Shown: piece after piece, positions 19,990 through 31,727 of the stretch
Layout of the letters: each line of letters starts with the position of its first letter
Numbering within the stretch: position 1 is the first letter of the stretch
Assembly: GCA_019916065.1 (NCBI GenBank)
Contig: CM034241.1
Location: forward strand, 13,181,223-13,245,222
Length of the DNA stretch: 64,000 nucleotides
DNA from: Vitellaria paradoxa
Lineage: Eukaryota; Streptophyta; Magnoliopsida; Ericales; Sapotaceae
Direction: 5' to 3'
Program-made: the position numbers and the translations under genes
Notes under the pieces: model-generated
The model's database searches: none
Seen by the model: the letters and a program-made list of their open reading frames with translations, nothing else
What the model was told of the DNA's origin: nothing

Positions 19990-20925
19990 CCTGCAGACTT
20001 TCTTTGTACCAAACATACTCGAAGCATTTTGCTGTAGAGTTGTATCTTGATCAAATAAATTTGAAGTAACTTGAATCAAGACTCAAAACATTCTTAAATT
20101 TATTTATACGATTAAAATCCTAAAATTTTGCTCACAAATTGACTACAAAATGCCTAACAATTTCGCGTGCACTTTTAGTACTTTATCATTTAGGCGTAGA
20201 ATAAAGCATCAGCGATGGTATATATTAGAGCAGTAAATTATAACATACAAGTAGATTAGGTTGTCAATATTAATTGAAAATATTTGCATTTGTTGGGATA
20301 TATTAATCTCACACGAGTATTGGGAGTCGTACATAGAGAATTAAACAAGATTAAGATGACAGTGCAGAAAAAAATTATGAAACACGAAATAAGATGAAAA
20401 GGGAGACGAATTCTCCTAAAATTAGTTTTGATAAAATATTAAGGATCTCATGTTGATTAATTTATACATACATACACACAAAACTTCACATAACAAATTA
20501 ACCACATTATACATGACCTTTTAACTTGGTCAATGCAATGACTTAGTTGACAAGCAACACTGGCATGGGACACGCATTATTAGCCGGTTATGGCGTGATA
20601 TGCGACACCTAATTCTCTATAAGGTGCTTTATATAATTATATATAACTATTTTACAGGCTGTTGAAATATATATATATATATATATATAATGCTCAGATT
20701 TAACGTTGCACATGGATTGATTAAGAGTAGGCCTGATATTGCTGGGACATTTTGTCCCCAGCATGTCCAACCTAATTACTTTACATATTTTGTAAGATTG
20801 GAAAAAAAAAAAAAAAAACAATTATAGAAGTATTGTTTTGTCACAAAATTGCTAAAGGAGAAGATTGTTAAGTTTATTTTTACAATTAACAAATTAGTAA
20901 TCAAAACAATGATTTTAAACTTGTA
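19990..20925. other. AT-rich stretch, no gene seen
   Basis: Contains a TA run at about 20664-20689 and an A-run at about 20802-20818. A TTGGGATATATTAATCTCAC stretch near 20294 faintly resembles LTR starts, but I cannot pair it. Confidence 0.5.
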
Positions 20926-20929
20926 CTTT

Positions 20930-21505
20930 AGGTGTTTAGTTAAGGTGTCAAAGATATAGGTTTGAAAGATTTTATGAAAGTTTCCTAATTCTTAAGGAGG
21001 TTGAAAAAATATTTTAAGGAAGCTTCTTAATGCTTAGGGAGTTAGAAATATTTCAAGGAATGTTTCCTAATATTCAAGAAAGTTGGAAAGTTTTCTAAAA
21101 GATTTTTAAAATAGGAAATATATAATCTTATGTAGGATTGAATTGTTTGAGTATTTTATAAATAGAGACATTCTTTTAGGTTTCAATGTAGAGAACAAGA
21201 TATAAAAACTGCCTACATTATTTCAAGAGTTCTCTTCTTACCTTAATCAAACAACTTTGCATGGTTGTGCTTCTTGATTTCAAGGATTGAAGATTAGTTT
21301 TTCGCTGATGATGGTGGATCGTGGACTAAAGCAAAGTTTCAAATCAAGGGACAGTGGACTCGATTGTGAACTTCGAACTTATAAACTTTGTAACCTGCTT
21401 TATATAGTGAAAGAAGTTTTGCTGGTCCTTCATTTAGGACTCATAATTTTTGCTGGTTTTGAATTTTCACGTTAAATCCTTGTGTCTCTATTGATACTAC
21501 TCTTA
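20930..21505 (+). mobile_element. Probable Copia solo LTR or LTR fragment
   Basis: The arrangement is typical of a plant Copia LTR. AT-rich U3 is followed by TTTATAAATAGAGAC (about 21156) as a TATA box. CTGCCTACATTATTTCAAG (about 21209) follows, then GGTTGTGCTTCTTGATTTCA, GCTTTATATAGTGAAAG and ACGTTAAATCCTTGTGTCTC (about 21470). No partner LTR or target duplication was found. It ends just where copy 1 of the segmental duplication begins. Confidence 0.45.
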
Positions 21506-21649
21506 AACTATTTTCAAAATTATCAAATCATGTAAATGTATGTGTTGATGACTACCATTTTTCCTCTTTTTAAGTTGATTTCTCTAGTTTTTCCTATTTT
21601 TCCTTTCCTATATTTTTATCATAATAATTATACAAGAACAACACCCTAA

Positions 21650-22164
21650 GGCTCTGTTTGTGACTTTAGGAGAGAGAAGAAAAAGAAAAAAAAAACATTA
21701 GTTAGGAGAGAAGAGAAAAGAAGAGAAATGATAATTTTTCCTTTCTATTTGTTTGTAAGTTTATAAAAGAAACGATAATAATTTTCTTTGTCTTTGTTTG
21801 TGAGTTGAGAAGAAATGGAAGCAAAATAAAAGATAAATTATTATTTTATCATAAAATCTTTTGAGAACTTGGAGTGTGATTAATTTATTTAGCCTTATGA
21901 CATATTTGTAATTTACTTTTTCTTATTTTTATTTTATGGGCAAATATGTCATTTTATAAATTTCATTAATTCACTTTTCTCTTCTCTTCATTTTCTCTCA
22001 CTTTTGAGAAGATAAAAATTTTAAAATTTTAACACTCACTTTTCTTTTTATTTCATTCCCTTTTTTTCTTTTCTCTTCTAAAAAAACTCACAAACAAGTG
22101 ATTAATTCTAAAATCTTTTTCTTTCTCTTCTCTTCTTTCTATTTCATCCCATCCAAATGGACTG
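21650..22164. mobile_element. Tourist-like MITE (TAA target duplication)
   Basis: 515 bp, flanked by TAA on both sides (21647-21649 and 22165-22167). Ends are GGCTCTGTTTG and CAAATGGACTG. Copy 2 of the segmental duplication has the uninterrupted site (about 35211-35220), which confirms it as an insertion. The interior is a purine/T-rich fold-back. PIF/Harbinger type is inferred from the TWA target. Confidence 0.75.
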
Positions 22165-22991
22165 TAAAAGTATTAAATAAATATATTTATTAAAATATTA
22201 GTAATTTCTACAAGTAGAAATATATAAGAATGTAAACACGTTGGTACCCACCTAATTAGCTATTTTTATTATTATATCCGTTTATTTTTTTTACCCTTTA
22301 GTCTCAAACCCATTTATTTTGTTAGTTAGGATTTCAAAACCTTTTAGTTCCAAACTCGTCCAATCCTGTCCCACCCATTGAATATTCATTTGAAAAGATT
22401 CGTTAAATGCCCGTTTAAAACTTTAATATTTTTAAAATAATTGATGTGTTATCTATAGTGCCTAATAAATATATTTGTGAATAAATATTTAGATAGTATT
22501 AGATTTTTCTCTATCAAGATTTTCATTGTTCTCAATGTCAAGCAAAAATATTAAAAAATAAATTTTCTCATTCAAATGAATTGCAAAAACATACTACATG
22601 TAACTTTAATCACTAATATATTCAAATGACTCTACAAAATTAATCATTTAACTATTATTTCAAAATGTGAATCACCTAATAATAACCCACATCAAATAGT
22701 TATAAGCGCAAAAGTTTTAATTACTTTTATTTGATGAACGAAATTATAATCGTTTAAATGAATATTATTATTATACTATATAAAATGAGTATCTTATAAC
22801 TATAAACGAATCCTAGGCATAGGATGCTTTAAAGGCAAATTTTATACTTATCTTAAATCTATACATGTATTAAATTTTAATTTAACATCCGTTCAAAGTC
22901 CATTAGGATATTTCTTAATGAGGTTTTCAACAGTTTGGTTAGATCGAAGGTTTTTTGTACTCTTCCAATTGACATCTCTAAAAATATATAC

Positions 22992-23177
22992 GGGTTAGAA
23001 GGGGCATTGCAGTCCTCGAAGTGTAAAAAATGAACTTTATATCATTTCATAGTCCTAATTTAACTTAAATAAAATTAAAATTAATGGTCTTGATTTAATG
23101 ATCCAAATTTTAAGAAAATTAAAACTTTTAATTTTTATACTTCAGTTGCTATTTGCATCGTAGCCCCTCTAACCCAA
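22992..23177. mobile_element. Short MITE with GGGTTAGA(A)GGGGC ends
   Basis: The start GGGTTAGAAGGGGC and the end GCCCCTCTAACCC are inverted complements with one extra base. ATATATA-type sequence flanks both sides. It is absent at the matching place in copy 2. Confidence 0.65.
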
Positions 23178-23319
23178 TATATATAGGGACTAGAAGTAAA
23201 AACCATACAAGCACAAAATAATTGCATGCACACCCCCCATTGTAGTAGCAAGTTCTCAAACAGGGATAAGAATTAAATTGGTAGCCAGCTAAGTAGCCCA
23301 TACAATTACAGACTTGATT

Positions 23320-23410
23320 ATTTGGCCGCTGCCTTGGCAGTGAATGCGGTGGATTATCTTGACTGCCGCAAGTAATTAAGAGATTCGGTGTGGCAGGACC
23401 TCGGCCAGCA
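23320..23410. other. GC-rich conserved core of the duplication, copy 1
   Basis: TTATTTGGCCGCTGCC and following bases match copy 2 (about 36389-36485) far better than the surrounding DNA. Several CG dinucleotides of copy 2 read TG here. No reading frame is shared and the function is unknown. Confidence 0.6.
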
Positions 23411-23580
23411 TGTCGTCTTGTGATTGCAATGAAATAATTTAATGGGTAAAATTGTTTTTTAGTGCTTTTTTTTTTAAATACCGTTAGATTGAAAACTAAG
23501 CCGATGAGACAAATATTAATAACAATTAAAAATAGGAGAAGTTTTTATAAATTCTAAATTGTTGGAGAAAGTCCTTGTGA

Positions 23581-24047
23581 AGGGGTGGAATCGAGTTAAA
23601 CCGAACCAAGTTTTAACTTACTTGAACTTGGCTCAAACTTTTTATACCGAGCTTGAACTCGAGTTCGAGTTCAATTCGAACTTTTATATAAGTTCGAACT
23701 CGACTCGATAAAGAAGAATTTAAACTCGAGTTTGGCTCGCAAGTAGCTTGATTAAACCAAAATAATGTCGTTTTTGTTTAAACTATAATAAATAAAATAT
23801 TTAAAAAAATATAATAAAAATATTATTAAAAAATATAAAATATATTATTAAAAATATATGTATTATTTTAACGAGCCTGCTCACGAGCTTTTGATCCGAA
23901 CTTTTCTAGACTCGAGCTCTTGAGCTCGAACTTGAATCTAAACGAACCATAAATCAAGTTCGGTTTGACTTCATTTTACTCACAAATCGAGCTTTTTTCG
24001 AGCTGAGTTCGGATAGCTTGTGAACAGTTCGGTTCGTTTCCACCCCT
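23581..24047. mobile_element. Fold-back MITE with GAGCTCGAACTCGAG sub-repeats
   Basis: Terminal AGGGGTGGAA and TTTCCACCCCT are inverted, with AAACCGAAC / GTTCGGTT just inside. The arms are full of palindromic ACTCGAGTTCGAG-type units; the centre is AT-rich. Absent from copy 2 of the duplication. No target duplication was found. Confidence 0.6.
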
Positions 24048-24208
24048 AATTACAAATGGAGATTAACATATAATTTATTCAAATATTACTTGTTCTCTTT
24101 GAATAAGATGGACATTTTTTTTTTTGGAATGAGGTTTGATGACTCGAATGTTCACATTTGTTGCCTTACCCCCTGAACTATATAGATAGCATTGTTGTTG
24201 GTATGACT

Positions 24209-25980
24209 TTAATTAGGCCTGTCAATGAGGTGAATTTGGATCAAATCTATTAGATTCAGACCAGATCCAGATCCAATTATAATGGATCCGATCCAAATCC
24301 AAAAGTAATTGGATTCGATTTGTAGGGCTCAAGTCTAGATCCATATACTTGGCAAATTCGACATGTTTTGAAAATTAATTTTTCAGGTCATCATTTCATA
24401 AAAATAAAAAAAAATATATTTTATTCAAAATATTATATATATATATATATATATATATTTGTACAAGCAGTAAAAAAAAAATTTGATAAATAATAATTAG
24501 TAAGATTGGACATATATATAAATTCTCTCTCGTACGTGTGGCTGACGTTTCAACTAAGTCTATGATTCTTCAGTGACCCAATCGAATATATGTATAATGT
24601 ACATATATACACAATTTGCAAATATAATATTGTTCCTTGAAACTTCCAGTAGGAAGAAAGGAGTGACTAACCTCCGTGCATTTTAGATCCAACTCTTCAC
24701 ACGACAACAAAGTGACCGACTCCATTTAGATATTACATTTATAGTTAAAAATAATTTTTTAACGATATAATAATGTAAATAAATATTTATTTTAATTATT
24801 ATATTTAAAAAATTATCTTTAATTTAATTGCAATGTAGCTATATTAAAAATGAATGAGATAAGCAATCTTACATAATTAATATATAAATTAAGCAGTATA
24901 ATCTTTCATGTATGATTCATATATATGTATATATAGTAGAGTAAAATAGTTAAAATGATTGATTTTAGAGTAAATTACACATAGACCTCCTAAACATTTA
25001 CGTAATTATACTTGGATCCCTTAGCATTTAAAATTTATAGACATCTTCCTTATATTTGAAAATTTGATAACCTCCGATCCTTTCTGTTAATTTTGTTACT
25101 TACTTCGTTAAAATTTTAGTCAAAAGACAATTATGCCTCTAACCCATATTTTCTTCTTTTTCTTCCAAAATCAATTCATTATTCTCTCTTTCTCTCTCTA
25201 GTTTTTATTTTATTAAAGTTAAAATAATAATTTGTAATTAAAATGATTTATTTTATTAAATTAAAAATATTTATTAATAAACAATAATTATGTATTAAAA
25301 TAATTTATTTTAATAAGATTAAAATTAATAATGATTACATATTAGAATATTTAATTTTTAAAAAATGAAAATAAAAAGTTGGTTAGATCAAAATATTTAT
25401 TTTATTAAAATTGAAACTACTATTAAAATAATAATTATTATTAAAATGGTTTATTTTGTTAATATATTTAATTAAATTCTATTAATTCTATTAAATCTAA
25501 TAATAATTTATCATTAAATTATGATATTTATTAATATATTGTATTAAAATTAATTATTATTAAAAATTGAGACACTAATGACTAATACGTCTAAAAATTA
25601 TAATTTTTGAAAAGAAATCAAATTTTGATAAAAAAAAATCATATACAATGAAAAAAAGCTACGAAAAAGTTACGAGTTCTTTTTTTTTTTAACCAAACAA
25701 ACCCCAACATTAACTTTTAACATATAAAATTTGATTTTTGTTGGGAGGGTGAAATAAAAATTGTTTATAAATGAATAAATAAAAATGGCAAAATCGAAAG
25801 CAGCGAACCAAACACATCATGGAGATACATCCATTCACTTGTACAAAAGGATATATCGAGTCTTTTCCCTCACTTTCCAATTCTTTAGAATCTAATGATC
25901 ACTATTTTTGATAGAAAGAGAAATAAAAAAAAGAAAGAAATAAAAAAAAAGGCAAAACAAAAAAGATGAGCAGTGGGAGT
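24209..25980. other. AT-rich intergenic stretch, no gene seen
   Basis: Contains a GGATCC/GATCCAAATCCAA-rich patch at about 24216-24345 that resembles subterminal sequence of hAT-type MITEs. It also has a TA run at about 24435-24459 and long ATTAAAATAATTTATT-like monotony at 25200-25600. A GTAAATTACACATAGACC stretch at 24972 looks like a MULE-type end, but I found no partner. Confidence 0.5.
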
Positions 25981-26069
25981 CGAAGTGTTCTATCGATCAT
26001 TGGTACCCTTGCTAGCTTCCACTTATCTTATTGGATTCAAACCTTTCAAAGCTTGCACTTCTTCTTCCA

Positions 26070-26695
26070 CCACTAGTAAGGTTTTCCGAATGGCTGCTGA
26101 GCCTCATTTGTAGTCCTTATTACCATCGCCAATGTCCTCGTTTTTCACTAATTTCCCAATTTTCCAATTTTAGCAACAACAATAGTGGCTCATCTCATCC
26201 GCCAAAGAAATCCAAAACGCCTTTTTCGAGGAAGATTCGGTCGAGGACCTCAGCCAAAATGCCATTAACAGTGAGGAAAATGGCGCTCGACCCAACGATG
26301 ACTCCTAGATTAGTTGAGCATCTTCGTAAACTCGAACCCCTGCTCTACATCCGAGCAAGCTTTAGAGCAGATCTGAACGAACTCTCCAAACGATATGCAA
26401 TCCTTCGTGATCTGCTTGAGCTACTTTACCTTTTCCAGTTGAGACACCCTCAATAGCTTCCTTGCGTCCTCCACAATCAACTTCTCATCTGATTCGATTT
26501 CCAACAGCAGAGTCAATCCTTCCAACTAGATACAATCCTTGTAGATGTCCATCCCCATCAACTTCTCCAATAGATTCTTTCCCCTTGGCAAGGTAGGGAG
26601 CCCCGACACTTTAGCTGCTGAATGGTATATGCGCTGCCATTGAAGGAGCCGCCTCGTTCGCTGAGCTAGGGTTCTTGAACGCCGTTGATGAGTTC
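26070..26695 (-). pseudogene. Mitochondrial calcium uniporter (MCU) family pseudogene fragment
   Basis: Read on the minus strand, fragments recall the plant MCU N-terminal (matrix) domain in order. They are KGKNLLEKLMGMDIYKDC (about 26590-26535), then EDARKLLRVSQLE (about 26470-26430), then SFGEFVQICSKACSDVEQGF (about 26390-26330) and FTKMLN (about 26320). After a frameshift a hydrophobic VIVG/IFLT segment (about 26300-26265) follows. Stops (after DCI, VK and MLN) and frameshifts kill it, and the uniporter transmembrane/DxxE part was not seen. The identification is from memory of family sequence patterns. The overlapping plus-strand open frame (26031-26456) is a shadow. Confidence 0.55.
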
Positions 26696-27481
26696 TAGAG
26701 AGAGAAAAGAAAGAATGTTGTAAGTTAAATCCTACATCAATTTTACTCTATTTTAGTCCATTAAAGATAGTGATGGAAATGGGTCGGGTTAGCTCAAAAC
26801 TAGACTTAGCTAGCCCCGAAAATTGGCCCAGCCCGCCTTGACCCAACCAGTCCGTACGATTCGCCCCTATTTGCCTCTTTACCCCCAAGTCAGGGCTTGG
26901 GTCGGTATACCCCGGCCTGAGACCCAACCTGGCCCGGCTCGCCTAAGATGTACCCTTTTCCTCTTCCTTTCCTGCATTGCGCCACACCTAAGCATTTCCC
27001 CCCTCCCTATTTATTATTTGGGGGGATTTTCTTTTTTTTTTTTTTTTTCTCTTTTACCGTTTCAATCACTGCAACCTTTTTTTTTTATTTCCAAATTCCA
27101 ACCATTGGGGCACATTGGCATTGATCAAGACCAATGGCTAGCCTTCGGGCCCTAATGGTCCAATTCAAAAATTAATTACAAAATCTCGCCCCAAAAAATT
27201 ACAAAATTCCCTCAACCTTCCATTATAAATACCCCACACACATATTCATTCAAACCTACAAAAAACTAACAAATTCTCTCTCAAATTTCTACCTACCAAC
27301 TCTTAAGTGTGCTTTTCAATTGTGCTCAAGTGCATCCCATTCTGTCAAATTTGAAGTCAATCAAGTGCTTCAAAGCTTCAAATTATTCCATGTTAGTATT
27401 TAATTTTTTTTTAATTTGCATACATACATTTTTTTTTAAATTTGCATACTTTAATTTTTCCATCAAATTATTTTTTTCTAA

Positions 27482-29705
27482 ATGGATCCTAGAGACACCC
27501 ATTTTTTGGACTTGCTGGATGGGGACTCAATATTTTTTCTCCCTCAAGAACAAATAGAACAATTCGCATCACAACAAATACCAACACTTGCTAGCACAAG
27601 TGGTGATGTTGGTGCATTATCTTCCTGCCCACGGCCAACAACAGCGTGGCTCTTCAAAAGTATGGGACTTTTTTACTAGAATTCCACACAATGATGGAAT
27701 ACACAAGGCAAAATGTAATATTTGTGGGGATTTATTAGATGGTAGGACTACTTTTGGGACTAGTCACCTAAAAAGACATTTAAATAAAAAGCATCGACAC
27801 GATCTTTGCATCAATTCTCTAATTGATCAATATTTTTCACATGCTACACAAGCTCAATTATGTAATGAAGTGGGTAATTTAAATATTTTTTCTTATGACC
27901 GTTCAAGAACACAAAATAATTTAATTAGATATATTGTTAAAGATGAATAATCTTTCACAATGAGTGAAAATTGACATTTTGAAGAATTTATTCACGAAAG
28001 TTTTATGCCACAATATCGCGATATTTCAAGAAATACTTCAAAAAATAAAGTTTTACGAAATTGTGAAACAAAAAAAGATGAATTATAAACTTATTTTGAC
28101 AATTTTGAAGGAAATGTTTACTTAACCTCTATTATGTAGAAATCCTGCCAAGATATTAAATATCTTTATATAACTGCACATTATATTGATGAAAATTAGA
28201 AATTAAATAAACGCATTCTTTCATTTAAATTAGTTGAACAACCCCACACTGGATTGAGTGTTGGGGAACTTATTTGTAATGAACTTGTATCATGGAATTT
28301 ATGTAAAAAAGTATTTTTTGTTCCTTTAGATAATGATTCATATAATGATGTTTGTTTTAATTACTTATCTAATGCTTTGCCTGCGGGGGGTCTATTATTT
28401 CATGGGCGTTGTTGTGCCCATATACTTAATTTAATTGTAAATGATGGATTGGATATTTATGAATCTTCTATTGTTAAAATAAAAAAGCTGTAGTTTATAT
28501 TATGAATTCTCCAAAAAGAATTAATTTATTTGCTGGTATATGTACTCAAATTGGTTTAAAACCTAGAAAATTACCAATGAAAATTAATATAAAATGTAAT
28601 TCAACATATATTATGTTAAAAGTTGCTATTAAATATCAAAAAGTAATTGATTTATTTATTTTAAGTGATCAAGCTATTGGTTTAGATAGTATTGAGTCCA
28701 TTGATTGGGCAAATGCAATTTTTTTATGAGGATCTTTTACATGTTTTTGATATTACTACTAAAATATTTTGTGGAATTTGTTATCCTATTTCTTCTACTG
28801 TTGTTTATCAATTGGGGGGTTATTGATGAAATTTTCAAAAAATATTTTGTCTAGAAATATTATGTTGCTATGGTTCTTACAATGAAAGAAAAATTGGATA
28901 AATATTTTAACCCACTGCCCATAGATTTTGGTATTGCCACTATTTTAAACCCTAGACTTAAAGAAGATCTTTGTATTTATCTAAACCAATAGCTTGAGAG
29001 ATGATGGATGAGAAAATTTGATGGATGAAGTTTCTTTGTTTTGTACTGAACATGACATAGTTGTTTCAAACATGGAAGATTTCTTTGTGCTTTGAGGAAA
29101 ATCACGTCACAATGCTCAAGAAACCACAAACCTTCACCATTATCAAGTTGATTTGTTTTACACAGTGATAGATATGCAACTTAAGAGTTGAATAACCGTT
29201 TTAATAAGGTGAGTACGAAGCTATTGTTGTGTATGGCATCTCTTGATCCGAGCAATCCATTCTCTGCTTTTGATAAGAGAAAGTTGCTTCGTTTTACAAA
29301 ATTTTATCCACTTGAGTTTTCCTATTAGATCTTATGGTGCTTGATAATCAACTTAAGACCTATATTATAGATATGAGGTCTAATGATCAATTTTCTCAAT
29401 TGATGGGGATTGGTGGACTTGCTCAAAAATTAGTTGAGACAAAAAAGGATATTGTCTATCCATTGGTATATTTACTAGTGAAGTTGGCCCTAATCTTATC
29501 AATTACAACTGTATCAGTTAAAAGAGTTTTTTCTACAATAATATTATAAAGACTTCACTACGTAATCATATGGGGGATGAGTGGATGAATGATTGATTGG
29601 TGACATACATTAAAAGAGACATATTCGAAACCACTAACAATGGATCTATTTTGCAATGTCTTCAGAATATGAAAAAAGAAGAGGATTGTTGTAGCTTATT
29701 TTGTT
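27482..29705 (+). pseudogene. hAT transposase pseudogene (BED finger, RNase H-like, dimerisation domain)
   Basis: ATG at 27482 (MDPRDTHFLDLLDGDS), with a frameshift near 27650 into the BED zinc finger (KAKCNICGDLL ... SHLKRHLNKKH, about 27706-27800). The RNase H-like part includes LLFHGRCCAHILNLIVNDGL (about 28390-28450) and a SPKRINLFAGICTQIGLKPR stretch (28508). A TLNPRLKE-like DUF4413 segment lies at about 28940. The C-terminal hAT dimerisation domain includes DIVYPLVYLLVKLALIL and RVFST (29334-29549), and continues in another frame to about 29690. Several stops and frameshifts; non-functional. Confidence 0.85.
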
Positions 29706-30787
29706 AATTTGAAGGTTATTTTGTGTAAGAAACATTTGATATCAATGTATAGTATTTTGTAGTTTATCATTTTTTATGCATTCGTTTAGAATTTAAAATT
29801 TTATTTGTGATTTGGCCTACGTTAACACAAATTTTTGGGTCCGTCATTGCTCCTATAGAAACCAAAAAAATCCAGGTAGACTTTGCAATTCTAGTACCAT
29901 ATTTTTCCACCAAAAGGATATAATGAGGAAAAATATAGCGTCTGGCAATGGGAAATAGAATATTTCCAGCTAGCATTTACAAACACATGTTGGATGATTG
30001 CTCAGTTAAACCTTTAGTCACATTTGAAATAGGAAAGTAAAAAAAAAAAATTGAAAAGACAAAGTAAAAGAAAGGACATTTACACATGAGCTGTTAAGGA
30101 GTAGAGATGGCCATCTCGACCAATCCGTCTAAATCTAATTCGCTATTTGAGCTGAATAGATGTGAGATTTGGATTTTTTTCGGAGATCAGATTGGATTTA
30201 GATTTAAAAAAAAAATTCAGATATTGGATCAAATATGGGGATAGGACTACCTCCGCCCTAAATCCGCTTCGAATTCGATATCTGATCCAATCTGCCTTGA
30301 TCTACCCCAGAAAATATCCAAAAGCCCTGAAATCAAGAAATTAGGATTAATAATTATGTTATGGAGTATCGTATTTTGTATTTGTTGTTTTGAGTTGGGA
30401 CAACATTGGTACTTTAGAATTATGTATCTTTATTATGTATTAGTTGGTGAAATGGTACTTTGGTGAAATGTTGGTTTTAGAGATGTTTATATATTACATT
30501 GATAAATTATTATTGTGATAATATTTATGTATTAGTTTGGTTTGGAGATGAATTATTTGATAGTAATAGGTTACATATGCAATTAAGTTATATATTAAGT
30601 TAAGGTCAAATTCAGAAACGGATGGAGGGTTCGGATTTTCAAATATCTGCAAATATATCTGTTTATCGTTTGCAGCGGGGATGGAGGTCCAAAAGAATAT
30701 TTGTTCAGAGTTCCAAGTAGATTTGGAGTCAGACAAAGGGTTTGAAGTTCGCCACATCCGCCTTCGATCTGTCTTATTGCCATCCCT
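29706..30787. other. hAT 3' region with subterminal repeats
   Basis: No gene. Repeated GATCNGAT/ATTTGGATTT-type words at 30110-30310 and 30600-30780, typical of hAT subterminal regions. It may include a separate MITE at 30102-30787. Confidence 0.45.
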
Positions 30788-31335
30788 ATCAAAGAGAATG
30801 TAAATATTCAACTAAACGGCTGACGTAATTTTATAAACGATTTAGATTTAATGTTATAATTATTTTATTTATTTTTTATTAAATTTCATAGTTATAACAT
30901 TAAATCTGAACTATAATTCTATGTCATTACAATTAATATTAACGATCTTGATTCACTCTACGCTTTAAACTTCATTCCATCAATATTTAGTTGATTACCA
31001 ATATATGAGGCTTCCATGTTTACTTAAGATCAACATACTTGGAATTTATTTAATTCAAAAGTGAATGTTAAAAATCTAAAAGGGTTTAAAGTTATTATAT
31101 AATTTTTAACCTTTTCTCAATTATGTTTGATACTCTTCATAAAAATTTTCTCAATTATATTTGATAAATCCCATAAAAATTTAGAGGGTTAAAATTTTCT
31201 CCCAACCCCCTAAGTAGTTAAATGTTGACCTTTGAGAGTTTGAGAGGATGAAAAATTTTTAGAATAAGGGGAGTTAGAAGACATTCCGTTCTTAGTTCTC
31301 TATCAAGAGATAAAGTCTCTTAAAAGTTGACTATT

Positions 31336-31727
31336 TTACTATTAGTTTATTTTTAGTCTAAATTCGCATTTTGAGCTACTTAAAAAATTGAGAAATATTC
31401 CTACCCAAGTTTCTTATCAATTGAACAAATTTTGGATTGATTCAGACTTAGACTAATAAATTAAAATTTTATCCTTTGACTTGTTTTCACTCTAAATTCG
31501 TATTCTAGCTTTTTGAAATGCCTAATTTTGATTGATATATTTCTTATTAGTTAAGCAAATCTTAACCTGATCTTAACTCAATGTAAAAAAATGATCGTTT
31601 TGCTAATAGACCTATTTTTGTCCTAAGTTCGCATTTCTGGCATCCTAAAGGAGTAAGAGATATTAATTATTTGATATATTGTTTTACTAGTTGCGCAAAT
31701 TTTGGTCTGATCCACACTGTCACGCCC
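31336..31727. repeat. Diverged minisatellite, about 131-bp period, left part
   Basis: Three units anchored on TAAATTCGCAT-like words at about 31361, 31494 and 31625 (spacing 133 and 131). Each unit also repeats TTGCGCAAATTTTGG/TTAAGCAAATC-like and GATTCAGACTTA/GATCTTAACTC-like words. A fourth unit lies after the solo LTR at about 34590-34720. Confidence 0.7.

Larger units (their letters stand above)
21515..24208 (+). repeat. Segmental duplication, copy 1
   Basis: Homologous in the same orientation to 34855-37592. Shared landmarks include ATTATCAAATCATGTAAATG (21516 / 34854), TTCCAAACT(C/T)GTCCAATCC (about 22351 / 35386), the GC-rich TTTGGCCGCTGCC core (about 23320 / 36390) and GATGACTCGAATGTTCACAT (about 24138 / 37517). 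Copy 1 carries insertions absent from copy 2 at 21650-22164, 22992-23177 and 23581-24047. No intact gene. Confidence 0.85.
26768..30787 (+). mobile_element. Dead hAT (Ac-like) transposon
   Basis: The ends TAGTGATGGAAAT (26768) and the complement of ATTGCCATCCCT (ending 30787) are imperfect inverted repeats. The flanking octamers ATTAAAGA (26760-26767) and ATCAAAGA (30788-30795) match at 7 of 8, as expected for hAT. Inside are a GC-rich subterminal region and a transposase pseudogene (27482-29705). Caveat: a second left-type end TAGAGATGGCCAT at 30102 pairs equally well with the right end and could define a separate 690-bp MITE, in which case the hAT's true right end is lost. Confidence 0.65.

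Noticed and set aside
26031..26456. 141-codon plus-strand open frame
   Set aside because: No domain recognised. The opposite strand carries the MCU-like pieces, so this is most likely a shadow.
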